Below are positions 16,369-25,264 of a DNA stretch of 64,000 bases, piece by piece. Numbering within the stretch: the first letter of the stretch is position 1; each line of letters begins with the position of its first letter. The position numbers were made by a program, and so were the translations under genes. Where the stretch lies: assembly GCA_020051695.1 (NCBI GenBank), contig JAGVQM010000021.1, positions 62,001-126,000 of the forward strand, written 5' to 3'. The notes beneath the pieces were generated by a model that saw only the letters and a program-made list of their open reading frames with translations, ran no database searches and had not been told where the DNA came from. The DNA is from Candidatus Zixiibacteriota bacterium. Its GTDB lineage: Bacteria > Zixibacteria > MSB-5A5 > WJJR01 > JAJRUJ01.

Positions 16369-18249
16369 ATGGCGAATTTTGAAACTGTTGAAGTCTCAAC
16401 CGACCTCTTGATCGTCGGGGGAGGCATGGCGGCCTGCGGTGCGGCAGTCGAAGCGGCACACTGGGCAAAAAAGAATAACCTGAAAGTCACGCTGGTTGAC
16501 AAAGCGGCGATGGACCGCTCCGGCGCCGTGGCCATGGGCCTGTCGGCGATCAACCAGTATGTCGATCTGAAAACCGGCAAGAACACCCTCAAGGATTATG
16601 TCGACTACGTCCGCAACGATCTGATGGGCGTCACCCGCGAGGACCTGGTGGTCAATATTGCCCGCCACGTCGATTCCTCGGTGCACCTCTTTGAAAAATG
16701 GGGTCTGCCGATCTGGAAAGATGCCGAAGGCAATTACGTGCATGAAGGCCGCTGGCAACTGATGATCAACGGTGAGTCGTACAAAGTCGTCGTCGCCGAA
16801 GCAGCTAAAAATGCCATCGGCATGGCTAACATTTACGAGCGTGTGTTCATCGTCGGTCCGCTGATGAGCGGCGGCAAGTGCTCGGGCGCGGTCGGTTTCT
16901 CCGTCCGTGAAAACAAATTCTACATCTTCAAAGCCAAAGCTGTAATGGTCGCCATGGGCGGCGCGGTGCACGTGTTCAAACCGCGGTCGGCCGGTGAAGG
17001 TCTGGGACGCGCGTGGTATCCGCCCTGGAACTCCGGTTCGTCGGCCTACTTCACGCTCAAAGCCGGCGCCGAGATGACCTGCCAGGAAGTCCGGTTCATC
17101 CCCGTCCGCTTCAAGGACGCCTACGGCCCCGTCGGCGCGTGGTTCCTGTTGTTCAAGGCCCGCGCCACCAACGCTAAGGGTGAATCCTACATGGACACCC
17201 GTAAGGACGAGTTGGAAAAATGGGTGCCCTACGGTAAGGTTAAACCCGTCCCCGCCAACCTGCGTAACTGGCTGATGCTCCTCGACGTGATGAACGGCCT
17301 GGGCCCGATCTTCATGCGGACCGAAGAAGCGATTCAGAAGATCGCGGAATCGACCACCGATGAAAAGGCCTATAAGAAAAAAATGAAAGAACTCGAATCC
17401 GAGGCCTGGGAAGACTTCCTGGATATGACCATCTCGCAGGCCATTCTCTGGGCGGCCACCAATACCGCTCCGGAGGAAAAAGCTTCCGAAATCGCCGCCG
17501 CCGAGCCGTATTTCATCGGCTCCCACTCCGGCGCGTCGGGCGCCTGGGTTTCCGGTCCAGAAGATCTTCAGACCAGCAAGACGAAGAATGACTACTTCTG
17601 GGGTTATGTCAACATGGCCACTGTTCCGGGCATCTTCTGCGCGGGCGACGCCTCCGGCGCCTCCAGCCATAAGTTCTCGTCCGGTTCGCATGCCGAGGGT
17701 CGGATTGCCGCCAAGGGCGCGATTCAGTACATCATGAAGGAAAAGCCGTCGCACAGCTATGACAAGGCGGCGATTGACGCAATGAAGGCCGAAATTCTGA
17801 AGCCGTTGGATCTATTTGAACAGCATAAGGCTGGTTCGTCCGATCCCGAGATCAACCCGAACTACATGAAGCCGAAGATGTTCATGTTCCGCCTGCAGAA
17901 GCTGATGGACGAATATGCCGGTGGTGTGACCGCCCAATTCTCGACCAATAAAGCCCTGCTGGAAAAGGGAATGGACCTGTTGACCTTCCTGAAGGAAGAT
18001 TCGGTGAACCTCGCGGCCAAGGACCTGCACGAACTGATGCGCTGCTGGGAAAATATTCATCGGATGTGGCAGGCCGAAGCCCACATGCGCACCATCCTGT
18101 TCCGTGAAGAAACCCGCTGGCCGGGTTACTATTTCCGCTCCGATACCCCGTCGATGAAAAAAGACTGGGAAGTCTTCGCCAACTGCAAAGTTGACCCGAA
18201 GACCGGTGAATGGACCATGATCAAGCGCCCGATCCACTCCATTTATTAA
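16369..18249 (+). CDS. aprA: Adenylylsulfate reductase alpha subunit AprA
   Basis: The 626-residue flavoprotein starts with the FAD-binding LIVGGGMAACGAAVEAA motif (glycines at 17-24) and keeps the APS-site segment FIGSHSGASGAWVSG, with a histidine near residue 386, and the late FAD contact SGSHAEGR. Together with AprB it reduces APS to sulfite and AMP, or runs in reverse in sulfur oxidisers; direction cannot be read from the sequence by eye. The gene begins 14 bases after aprB, behind GTAGGAGG, and is followed by a strong terminator, so sat-aprB-aprA looks like a complete transcript. No dsr genes are in the window. Confidence 0.97.
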   Translation: MANFETVEVSTDLLIVGGGMAACGAAVEAAHWAKKNNLKVTLVDKAAMDRSGAVAMGLSAINQYVDLKTGKNTLKDYVDYVRNDLMGVTREDLVVNIARHVDSSVHLFEKWGLPIWKDAEGNYVHEGRWQLMINGESYKVVVAEAAKNAIGMANIYERVFIVGPLMSGGKCSGAVGFSVRENKFYIFKAKAVMVAMGGAVHVFKPRSAGEGLGRAWYPPWNSGSSAYFTLKAGAEMTCQEVRFIPVRFKDAYGPVGAWFLLFKARATNAKGESYMDTRKDELEKWVPYGKVKPVPANLRNWLMLLDVMNGLGPIFMRTEEAIQKIAESTTDEKAYKKKMKELESEAWEDFLDMTISQAILWAATNTAPEEKASEIAAAEPYFIGSHSGASGAWVSGPEDLQTSKTKNDYFWGYVNMATVPGIFCAGDASGASSHKFSSGSHAEGRIAAKGAIQYIMKEKPSHSYDKAAIDAMKAEILKPLDLFEQHKAGSSDPEINPNYMKPKMFMFRLQKLMDEYAGGVTAQFSTNKALLEKGMDLLTFLKEDSVNLAAKDLHELMRCWENIHRMWQAEAHMRTILFREETRWPGYYFRSDTPSMKKDWEVFANCKVDPKTGEWTMIKRPIHSIY

Positions 18250-18293
18250 TCGGGGAGAGCGGACACGCTTGTGTGTTAGTGGATGATGTGGTG

Positions 18294-18330
18294 GTCCCCC
18301 AGGCCCCGCGGGCCTGGGGGACATGTTTTC
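18294..18330 (+). terminator. Strong intrinsic terminator after aprA
   Basis: A perfect 12-base stem (GTCCCCCAGGCC with its complement at 18311-18322) closes a five-base loop CCGCG and is followed by ATGTTTTCT. It lies 45 bases past the aprA stop and ends the sat-aprBA transcript. Confidence 0.8.
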
Positions 18331-18360
18331 TCTCCCATTCCGGCGTGAGGACTGCAGGTG

Positions 18361-18639
18361 ATGGCAATCATGACCGAAAACAAAACCGAAATCTGTCCCC
18401 ACTGCAGCCAGCCGATGCAAAAATGGGCGACTCCAGCCGATTCCACCTGGGGCGCACATTTTCAGTGGGTATGTTTTAACGACGATTGTCCGTATTATGT
18501 CAAGGGGTGGCAGTGGATGATGGAAAAATACAACGCGCGGGCCTCATATCGTTATAAAGTCCACCCGCTGACCGGCGAAAAAGGACCGTTGCCGGTCTGG
18601 TCGTCCCGGGCGTTGCGCGGCGATATTATTCCGGATTAA
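18361..18639 (+). CDS. Small zinc-ribbon protein (Ogr/Delta-like), unknown role
   Basis: The 92-residue protein has a CPHC pair near its start and a second pair in VCFNDDCPYY, spaced like the treble-clef or Ogr/Delta zinc finger, then a tryptophan-rich middle (GWQWMMEKYN) and a conserved-looking tail GPLPVWSSRALRGDII. The position directly downstream of aprA suggests a connection with sulfur metabolism, but no function is known to me. The start could be ATG 18361 or ATG 18370; the frame opens with GTG at 18358. Confidence 0.75.
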   Translation: MAIMTENKTEICPHCSQPMQKWATPADSTWGAHFQWVCFNDDCPYYVKGWQWMMEKYNARASYRYKVHPLTGEKGPLPVWSSRALRGDIIPD

Positions 18640-18689
18640 CCGGCCCGGACGTGACAATCACAATCAGCGGGGCGGTGGAGGACCGTATC

Positions 18690-19520
18690 ATGAAAGAGGA
18701 AATGGATAATCTTAAACAGAATATTCTGGACACGTACCCCCGGCTGGCGAAAACCGACAAATTCCTCTTCGCCTGCCATCCCGGGGTACCGTGCTTTAAC
18801 GACTGCTGCGCGGATGTAAATATCTTTTTAACGCCCTATGATATCATCCGGTTGAAAAATCACCTGGGCATCTCCTCCGGCGAATTTCTGGCGAAATACA
18901 CCGTCTCGCCCTTTGATAAGAAACAAAAATTCCCCGTCGTGTTGTTGAAGATGAACGACGAGGCAAAAAAGGCCTGCTTCTTTGTCACCGACCGGGGGTG
19001 CAGCGTCTACCCCGACCGCCCGTGGTCCTGCCGCATGTACCCCCTCGGGCTGGCCTCGCCGAAGGAAGGCACTGACGAGGGAGCGGATTTTTACTTTTTG
19101 ATGAAAGAGGATGTCTGCAAGGGGTTCAACGAAAAGACCGAACAATCGATCACGCAGTGGCTCGGCGACCAGGGGATTGCCGCCTACGATGAGCTGGGCC
19201 GGCTGTACAAAGAGATCACGCTGCATGATTATTTCGGCAAGGGCGGCGAGCTGTCGCCGGAAAAGATGGAGATGTTCCACCTGGTCTGCTACAACATCGA
19301 CAAGTTCCGTTCGTTCATCCTCGGGAGTTCGTTCCTGCGAAAATTCGAGGTCGACCCCGCGGTCATCGAGAAAATCAAGACCGATGATGTCGAGCTGTTC
19401 AAATTCGGCTGCACCTGGTTGAAATTTTCCCTGTTCGGCGAAAAGACAATGAAGATCAAAGACGACGTCCGCGCCGCCAGGGAAACCGAGATGAAAAACC
19501 GTTCGACGCCGCGCGGGTAA
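18690..19520 (+). CDS. YkgJ-family cysteine-cluster protein
   Basis: The 276-residue product carries the CxxxCxxCC-type cluster of the YkgJ (Fe/Zn-oxidoreductase-like) family in ACHPGVPCFNDCCADV, and a later pair in RGCSVYPDRPWSCRMYPLG, which matches the family core where four cysteines bind a metal or cluster. A long helical C-terminal half follows. The family is thought to bind metal, but its reaction is unproven. ATG 18690 is preceded by GGAGG at the right distance, so the longer GTG start at 18651 is rejected. It is 50 bases downstream of the zinc-ribbon gene and may share its transcript. Confidence 0.8.
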   Translation: MKEEMDNLKQNILDTYPRLAKTDKFLFACHPGVPCFNDCCADVNIFLTPYDIIRLKNHLGISSGEFLAKYTVSPFDKKQKFPVVLLKMNDEAKKACFFVTDRGCSVYPDRPWSCRMYPLGLASPKEGTDEGADFYFLMKEDVCKGFNEKTEQSITQWLGDQGIAAYDELGRLYKEITLHDYFGKGGELSPEKMEMFHLVCYNIDKFRSFILGSSFLRKFEVDPAVIEKIKTDDVELFKFGCTWLKFSLFGEKTMKIKDDVRAARETEMKNRSTPRG

Positions 19521-19681
19521 ACCCTCCGGCAGCATATTTTTTGAAATTGCCTTTAGAGGAAGGAGTTTAACTGACCGGATCCCCCCCTGGGATCTGTGGT
19601 AATTTCTTGGGCCTGAAAAATGCTCTTGACCGGCGAACAAAAACAAATCTTATACCTGATCTGAAAACCTGGGGGAGGGTA

Positions 19682-20200
19682 ATGATGTACAAATGTATCA
19701 AATTGGCTGGGTTGTTGGCCGTTCTGCTGGCCGCCGGTTGCGCCTCGGTGAGTGTGCAAACTGATTTTGATCAGGATGCCGATTTTTCCACGTACCACAC
19801 CTACAAGTGGATGCCGCCCCGGGAGGACCGGCCCGACCGTTCGCCGTTCGACAACGATTTGAACCGCAAACGGATCCATGAGGCCGTGGACCGGGAGCTG
19901 GCCGCGCGGGGGTATACACAGGCCGAAACCGACGAACCGGACCTATTGATTACCTACCATATGGGCTTGCAAGATCGTGTCGAGGTGTCCACGTACGGTT
20001 ACGGCACCTGGCGGCGGCCGTATCGGCGGGAGGTCCACCACTATAAGGAAAGCACGCTGGTTCTGGATCTGATCGATTCCGGGCTGAAACAATTGGTCTG
20101 GCGGGGCGCGGGCACGGGGGTCATCGGCCGGTACGACGATATCGAAAAGCGGATTAACGACGCGGTCACCGCGATTTTAAAAGATTTCCCGCCGCAGTGA
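19682..20200 (+). CDS. DUF4136 lipoprotein
   Basis: The 172-residue protein has a lipoprotein signal (LAGLLAVLLAAGC, cysteine about residue 20) and then the DUF4136 pattern: VQTDFDQDADFSTYHTYKW, ENDL-type R-x-H-EAVDRELAARGY, LLITYHMG, LVLDLIDSG and VWRGAGTG. Members of this family are periplasmic lipoproteins of unknown function, often near stress or envelope genes. GGGAGGG lies just upstream; ATG 19682 or the adjacent ATG 19685 is used. The neighbouring genes give no functional clue. Confidence 0.85.
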   Translation: MMYKCIKLAGLLAVLLAAGCASVSVQTDFDQDADFSTYHTYKWMPPREDRPDRSPFDNDLNRKRIHEAVDRELAARGYTQAETDEPDLLITYHMGLQDRVEVSTYGYGTWRRPYRREVHHYKESTLVLDLIDSGLKQLVWRGAGTGVIGRYDDIEKRINDAVTAILKDFPPQ

Positions 20201-20210
20201 TCGGTGTCGG

Positions 20211-20609
20211 TCAGTGTCTGATGCCGAAAATAATCAGCGCGGCGATGCCGCCGGCAACTGCTAATATCCCAAATATGATGGCCACAATCCGGCCCTCGGA
20301 TACGCCCACTTGCGTGCGGTACGGATCGCTGCCGAGATACTGGTCGTTGGCGCGTTTATCGGTGCGTCGTTTGAACCGAATGCGGTAATCATCGAATTTT
20401 TCGACCATCTCCCACCCGGCTTTGGCTTCCTCATCGCACACTTGCCGGATGACCTGCGGGTTTTTGAACTTGCGGACATTGGCCCGGAGGATTTTAAACT
20501 CCCAGCCGTCCAGTTCATTTGTATTATAGCCGGTCATTCGTTCTTCCTCCTCCTGCATGCGCCGCCGATGCTCTGCCGCCGCGGCCGCTGCTGCTGCTGC
20601 TCCTGACAT
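20211..20609 (-). CDS. Small C-terminally anchored protein, unknown
   Basis: The 132-residue protein starts with an alanine-rich helix (SGAAAAAAAAAEHRRRMQEEEE), continues with a soluble central domain of about 70 residues containing EFKILRANVRKFKNPQVIRQV and ends in one membrane helix (IVAIIFGILAVAGGIAALIIFG). The layout suggests a cytosolic domain held at the membrane by its tail. ATG 20609 sits 10 bases after GGAGG; the open frame to 20651 adds nothing convincing. No family recognised; it converges on the lipoprotein gene. Confidence 0.65.
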   Translation of the reverse strand: MSGAAAAAAAAAEHRRRMQEEEERMTGYNTNELDGWEFKILRANVRKFKNPQVIRQVCDEEAKAGWEMVEKFDDYRIRFKRRTDKRANDQYLGSDPYRTQVGVSEGRIVAIIFGILAVAGGIAALIIFGIRH

Positions 20610-20723
20610 CGCGCCATCACCTCCGTCCCACCCAAAATACACCCATACCACCCCGGCAATTCAACAAAATCGTAACCGCGAACGGGAAATCAAGTTAGTG
20701 GAGAGAATACTGCATTAAAAAAG

Positions 20724-20797
<74 letters not shown>

Positions 20798-20875
20798 ACA
20801 GTCCTCGGCTTTTCAGCCGCCCCATTATATATACTGTGGGGAGGCCTGTCAACTTCCATACGGCAATAGATTTTA

Positions 20876-21271
20876 CTATGCGGGAGGCGGGGCCGTCTTT
20901 TTGCCCCTGGCGACTAGCCGGTCCAACTGCTCGGACAGTGGCCCCAGCGGCAACAGACCCGGCACCCGGTTAACCGGCTGCCCCTCAATGAAAAATACCA
21001 GGGTGGGCACGCTGCGGACGCCGTTTTCGGCGGCAATTTCGGGGTCCTGGTCGATATTCAGCTTAAAAAACTCGATTGCCCCGGCATATTGGGGCCCGAG
21101 TTCGTCGATCAGCCCACTCATCACCTGGCACGGCGCGCACCAGCTCGCCCAAAAATCGACCACTACCGGCAGCGGATTACCCAGCACGTCGGTTTCGAAA
21201 CTCACCCGGCTGGTCGCTCGCGGCTTGCCGGGGCGGGGCGGGCGATTAAAAAACTTATCGAATATACCCAT
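20876..21271 (-). CDS. Thioredoxin-fold protein with WCAPC active site
   Basis: The 131-residue protein has the redox motif WASWCAPCQ with cysteines 45 and 48, the cis-proline in VRSVPTLVFF and the usual strand VVVDF before the active site. A basic 25-residue N-terminal extension (FNRPPRPGKPRATSR) precedes the fold. It should act as a cytosolic dithiol reductant. The proline-rich end (KKTAPPPA) is unusual. It lies downstream of the phosphoesterase gene with a 19-base gap and is likely co-transcribed with it. Confidence 0.9.
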   Translation of the reverse strand: MGIFDKFFNRPPRPGKPRATSRVSFETDVLGNPLPVVVDFWASWCAPCQVMSGLIDELGPQYAGAIEFFKLNIDQDPEIAAENGVRSVPTLVFFIEGQPVNRVPGLLPLGPLSEQLDRLVARGKKTAPPPA

Positions 21272-21290
21272 AACAGTCCCTTATCTTGAC

Positions 21291-22502
21291 TCACCCCGCG
21301 GCCGGCAGATCACCTTTTTTCAGCACAATCAACGGCGCCTCGGGCGGACACCCCAGCCGAAAGGGGAACCAATGGCCCACTCCGGCCGAGGTATACAGCT
21401 GCGCCTTGTCTTTGCCATATTTACCCCATAAATAACGGTGCGGCAACCACGGTTCAAACATACTTCGCCCAAACCAGCCGAACTGGCCGCCATGATAATG
21501 CCCGGCCAGGGTCAGGGGAATACCTAAATCAGCGGCGGTATTCAAACCCTCCGGACGATGGCTCATCAGGATTGTAAACCCATCCGCCGGCGCACCGTCC
21601 AACGCCGCATCAGTGGTCTGCCGCAAAAACGTGGTGTCGTCCTCACCCATCACCCGGGGATCATCCGCCCCGGCAATAATCAGTGTTGCTCCGTCAACCT
21701 CCACCACGGCATGCGCTCCGGCCAGCAACGGCACCGGCCCGGCATCAAAGATCCGGCGCACCTGCTGAATACCGCGATAGTATTCATGATTGCCCAACGC
21801 GGCAAACTGCCCCAGCGGGGCGTTAAACTGGTCGATCATCCGCAATGTTTCGGGGAGAATTTCCAGATCATCGGCAATATCCCCGATGACCAGAATAAGA
21901 TCGGGCGAAAGCTGCCGGGCGTTGCCAAGCACCGCTTCCAGATCAGCCAGGTGCTGGTACAACCCCAAATGCATATCCGATAACTGCAGGATCTTCACGC
22001 CCTCCAGGGTGGGCGGCAGGTCGGGGAACGTCATTTCGATGACCGGCAGGCGCACCGGGGTAAAACCATAGGCGATACCGGTTGCGCCGGCGGTGATCGC
22101 CACAGTCGGCAATGCGGCGGCCGTGGCCTTTAAAAACACCCGGCGTTTCGGATCGGCGGGTGTGGCAGCTGCCGCATTTTTCCGGAAAATCCGATCGAGC
22201 AGATGACGCAAAATCTCCAGCGCGCCGGAGAATGGCAGCGAGAGCATCAACGCCAGCTCCAGCACCAAAGTCAGCGAGGTCCCGGTCGCCCCGATCGCCA
22301 GCACCCAGCGAATGTTGTGCACTGTCCCCAGCGCCCACAGGAAAATACACGCCACGCCGGCCAACGGCAGCCCGCCGGCCGTCCATTTGATCCAGCGCCG
22401 CCGCCACCAGTCGCGGTGCAAAAAGCGGATCAGCAGGACTTCGCTCAGTCCAAAAACGAACACCACGATGGAGCCGAAAATGATGGGATAGAATGCGCGC
22501 AT
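21291..22502 (-). CDS. Membrane-anchored metallophosphoesterase (YkuE/YaeI-like)
   Basis: The 403-residue protein has about three to four N-terminal membrane helices, then a twin-arginine-like segment PKRRVFLKATAAA with a further hydrophobic stretch, and a calcineurin-like domain. Metal ligands are seen in LSDMHLG, GDIADD, GNHEYY, SHRPEG and AGHYHGGQFG. Homologues such as YaeI act on membrane lipids or cell-surface phosphoesters outside the cytoplasm; the substrate here is not known. The internal twin-arginine motif behind membrane helices is normal for part of this family. It is followed closely by the thioredoxin gene. Confidence 0.85.
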   Translation of the reverse strand: MRAFYPIIFGSIVVFVFGLSEVLLIRFLHRDWWRRRWIKWTAGGLPLAGVACIFLWALGTVHNIRWVLAIGATGTSLTLVLELALMLSLPFSGALEILRHLLDRIFRKNAAAATPADPKRRVFLKATAAALPTVAITAGATGIAYGFTPVRLPVIEMTFPDLPPTLEGVKILQLSDMHLGLYQHLADLEAVLGNARQLSPDLILVIGDIADDLEILPETLRMIDQFNAPLGQFAALGNHEYYRGIQQVRRIFDAGPVPLLAGAHAVVEVDGATLIIAGADDPRVMGEDDTTFLRQTTDAALDGAPADGFTILMSHRPEGLNTAADLGIPLTLAGHYHGGQFGWFGRSMFEPWLPHRYLWGKYGKDKAQLYTSAGVGHWFPFRLGCPPEAPLIVLKKGDLPAAG

Positions 22503-22732
22503 GGGTTTTCTCGAGTTTGGCCTTTAGCTTTATATATTGACATACGGGAAAAAGGCTAGTTTGTACACAGAAAACGGATGGAAATTAAAGGAGATCATGA
22601 AACGATAGATAGTCGGTCGAATACCTTGAGATTCTACTTTTGGTTAAGGTTACCATTCTTTTGCAAAGGCAAACGGTTTGTTCTATCGACCATGTATTGC
22701 ATATAAAGACACATAAAAAGGTCTTAAAGAAA
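22503..22732. other. AT-rich gene-free stretch
   Basis: No gene is seen. Base composition shifts from GC-rich to AT-rich here and stays AT-rich through the next two genes, so this is the left edge of a probable acquired segment. Confidence 0.5.
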
Positions 22733-23362
22733 TTAATCGTGGGGGAAGAACCGATCTCGAAAATATTGCCAATTGCGCCAGAAAATGAAACAAACAACAA
22801 TTAATAGAAAAACACCGATCAGCCGCGTAAGAGGAGTGCGCCCGTCCCAGGTCTCGCCTAATGCATAACCTAATATTTGCCATCCAGTAGCCCATATAAC
22901 AATCCCCGCCATAGAAAACGACAAGAACTTGGACTTGGGCATTCGTACGAAACCGGCCGGTAATGATATAATTGATCGGATGTAGGGTGCACAACGCAAA
23001 AGACCCACTAAATAAGCGCCTTCATCGGAAAATTTGACCGCAAATTCGTTTAACTGTTTCTCGGATGGCAAGATCCTACTTACCAATCTTGCAGCCAGTT
23101 TTCTCGTTACCAGCCATTGACGTATCGAAAGAATCGGCGAAAGACCGTAATGCCATCCTATAAAATAAAGAATGCTGGTGCCAGCCAAATTGCCCAATGA
23201 AGCCGCGAAAATTGTCTCGAAAAGACTGCAATTGCTCTGCTGAGCTAAGATACCCGCCAATGGAAGAATCACCTCGCTTGGAGGCGCGCTGAATAAGCCA
23301 TTTGCAGCCATCAACACGAATATTGCCAAAAGCCCGTAGTCTAATACGAATTCTTCAATCAT
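22733..23362 (-). CDS. DedA/SNARE-associated-type membrane protein
   Basis: The 209-residue protein has the VTT/DedA layout: a re-entrant N-terminal segment with SAPPSEVILPLAGILAQQ, the middle GNLAGTSILYFIGWHYG motif, and the amphipathic RCAPYIRSIISLPAGFVRMP region with conserved arginines and G-x-x-R-M. Proteins of this family move phospholipid or undecaprenyl-phosphate across the inner membrane. Composition is clearly more AT-rich than the surroundings. It overlaps the preceding methyltransferase gene by eight bases, so the two form one transcript. Confidence 0.85.
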   Translation of the reverse strand: MIEEFVLDYGLLAIFVLMAANGLFSAPPSEVILPLAGILAQQSNCSLFETIFAASLGNLAGTSILYFIGWHYGLSPILSIRQWLVTRKLAARLVSRILPSEKQLNEFAVKFSDEGAYLVGLLRCAPYIRSIISLPAGFVRMPKSKFLSFSMAGIVIWATGWQILGYALGETWDGRTPLTRLIGVFLLIVVCFIFWRNWQYFRDRFFPHD

Positions 23363-24038
23363 CTTTTAGATTTCCAGGTACTGCTTCATCAGGCTTCGGA
23401 GGCTGCCATGGGAGAAATGCCAAAGTACGATTTCGATAATCCTGATATTGTTTCCCAAATATTTCGGATAAGTGTTTGTCTTCATTATAAGCCCGCCTCA
23501 TATCGAGTGGTACGACCGCAATAGGGAATAGCAGTATCCACCAACTATCAGATACAAAGAAAGAACCAAGTGCCATTGCCATTTGTCCAGTATATATAGG
23601 ATGTCGCATGTATCGGTAAATTCTATTCGTTATCAACTTTTGTCCGTTTTCGTATGTATATATGTCTGATCCCCAAATCCCATTTAGGGTAAGACGACCC
23701 CACGTCGCTACGACAAGTCCCGCAGTCAATAATATAAACCCAATTCCGGTAGCTGCGGTACCAAGATCGCCAAAGTCCAAATCTAAATGAAATTCAGTAT
23801 TAGAAGTGATGTTGTATAGGATTAGACTTATAACCCCTGGAACGTAGACTGAGTACGGAATGTTTTTTCTATATACCTTACGTTTCGGCGTCATATTATG
23901 CCAACTGTCATATGTACCAATAAAAATATATAATCCAGCAAGCATAATCCAATATGTATATGCAAATCTTATCGATAAGGGCGCTGAAGTATATATTATT
24001 TCAAGCCAATCTATCGCATGATCAACAATCGTTTCCAT
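23355..24038 (-). CDS. Isoprenylcysteine carboxyl methyltransferase-type (ICMT/PEMT) membrane protein
   Basis: The 227-residue protein has five or six membrane helices and a C-terminal ICMT-like methyltransferase region with ITNRIYRYMRHPIYTGQM, the SAM-contacting RHPxY signature, followed by the acidic EDKHLSEIFGKQYQDY stretch. Bacterial members probably methylate lipids or small molecules at the membrane; the substrate is unknown. ATG 24038 has a perfect AAGGAGG. It overlaps the DedA-type gene by eight bases, and both are AT-rich, which suggests they arrived together. Confidence 0.82.
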   Translation of the reverse strand: METIVDHAIDWLEIIYTSAPLSIRFAYTYWIMLAGLYIFIGTYDSWHNMTPKRKVYRKNIPYSVYVPGVISLILYNITSNTEFHLDLDFGDLGTAATGIGFILLTAGLVVATWGRLTLNGIWGSDIYTYENGQKLITNRIYRYMRHPIYTGQMAMALGSFFVSDSWWILLFPIAVVPLDMRRAYNEDKHLSEIFGKQYQDYRNRTLAFLPWQPPKPDEAVPGNLKDD

Positions 24039-24378
24039 CACTTGCTCCTCCTTATCAGTTATTCTATTCTTGATTCGTTTATTTTGACGCAATTCATATT
24101 TATCTGCAAACCACTCAACAGACCCATAAATATAATAGACTAATGCTTGTCAAACAAGGTTATTTTTCGCTAGATTAATTGCAAGTGGCACAGCAGAGTG
24201 GCCAATCTCGTGCGGGTCAGCCCTTGGGCTGACCGAATCCCAGCCCACGCTCTCCCGTCAGCCTAAAGGCCGACCGCCACATATTCTCCCCGCAACAATG
24301 AACTCAATATAAATCCGCTTTTCCCCGTATAGTCTTGGTGCGGCAATAAATGCCTTCACGGGAACACAGGAGCGGGAA
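24039..24378. other. Gene-free stretch with palindromic repeat
   Basis: It holds no gene. The AT-rich half up to about 24190 belongs with the dedA/ICMT segment, and the GC-rich half contains a copy of palindromic repeat family A. Confidence 0.55.
24210..24280. repeat. Palindromic repeat family A, copy 1
   Basis: Two inverted hairpins in a row: GGTCAGCC-CTTG-GGCTGACC, then a spacer, then GTCAGCC-TAAA-GGCCGAC. Close relatives lie at 41306-41370 and 49525-49597. Confidence 0.65.
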
Positions 24379-25077
24379 ATGATCCAAATACGCAGGGCGG
24401 AGGAGCGGGGGCACGCCGATCACGGCTGGCTGAACACCTGGCATTCCTTTTCATTTAATACTTACTATGACCAGCGGTTCATGGGCTATCGCTCGCTGCG
24501 GGTGATTAACGATGATCGCGTTGCCCCCGACAAGGGTTTCGGCATGCACCCGCATCAGGATATGGAAATCATCACCTATGTCCTGGCCGGGGCGCTGGAA
24601 CATAAAGACAGCATGGGGAACGGCTCGGTGATCCGCGCCGGCGATGTCCAGCGGATGAGCGCCGGCACCGGGATTGTGCATAGCGAGTTTAATCCCTCGA
24701 TTGATGAACCGGTGCATCTCCTGCAGATCTGGATTTATCCTGAACAGAACGGCTTCCAGCCCGGGTACGAACAAAAAACATTCAGCCCCGCTGATAAAAC
24801 GGGCCGCCTGTGTCTGATCGCCTCACCGGATGGCCGTGATCGTTCGGTTTCCATCCATCAGGATGCTTTACTCTACGCCACGATCGTTGAAGACAACAAA
24901 ACGCTACGCATGCCTACCCACGAAAATCGCCACCTGTGGCTGCATCTTGCTCGGGGCCAGGCCCTGCTCAACGATCAACACCTCCACTCCGGCGACGGCG
25001 CCGCGATCAGCGGCGAACCGGACATACATCTGACGGGTATCGACAACGCCGAAGTGCTGATTTTTGATCTCCCCTAA
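24379..25077 (+). CDS. Pirin-family bicupin (YhhW-like)
   Basis: The 232-residue protein matches bacterial pirins related to YhhW in length and motifs: GWLNTWHSFSF near the start, the metal-binding GMHPHQDMEIITYVL and EHKDSMGN, and MSAGTGIVHSE, together giving three histidines and a glutamate for one iron. Some members cleave quercetin, others are redox-active regulators; the physiological role is not predictable. Starts at ATG 24379 behind GGGAA; it stands alone between two repeat-bearing gaps. Confidence 0.93.
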   Translation: MIQIRRAEERGHADHGWLNTWHSFSFNTYYDQRFMGYRSLRVINDDRVAPDKGFGMHPHQDMEIITYVLAGALEHKDSMGNGSVIRAGDVQRMSAGTGIVHSEFNPSIDEPVHLLQIWIYPEQNGFQPGYEQKTFSPADKTGRLCLIASPDGRDRSVSIHQDALLYATIVEDNKTLRMPTHENRHLWLHLARGQALLNDQHLHSGDGAAISGEPDIHLTGIDNAEVLIFDLP

Positions 25078-25146
25078 GCCGGTGAAGGGCGCGATAACCT
25101 TGCCCGATTACCCGCACCGTCAGGAATGAGTTTCTGATAAGAACGA

Positions 25147-25215
25147 GTACCCCGCCGCTTGCGGTGGGTCGGTAAATGTCGGGAGTCAATGACCCATCGC
25201 AAGCGATGGGGTACC
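25147..25215. repeat. Palindromic repeat family D
   Basis: GTACCCC-GC-CGCTTGCGGTGGGTC on the left faces GACCCATCGCAAGCG-ATGGGGTAC on the right, an inverted repeat of nearly 25 bases per arm. Shorter relatives are seen around 39533-39570 and 49616-49655. Confidence 0.6.
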
Positions 25216-25264
25216 CAGGCCTGTCATTCGATGACACTGGACACGCGCACGCGCCGGACGGCAC

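Noticed and set aside
16396-17754. 452-codon minus-strand frame inside aprA
   Set aside because: The plus strand encodes a full AprA with all family motifs; the antisense frame is a by-product of GC-rich codons.
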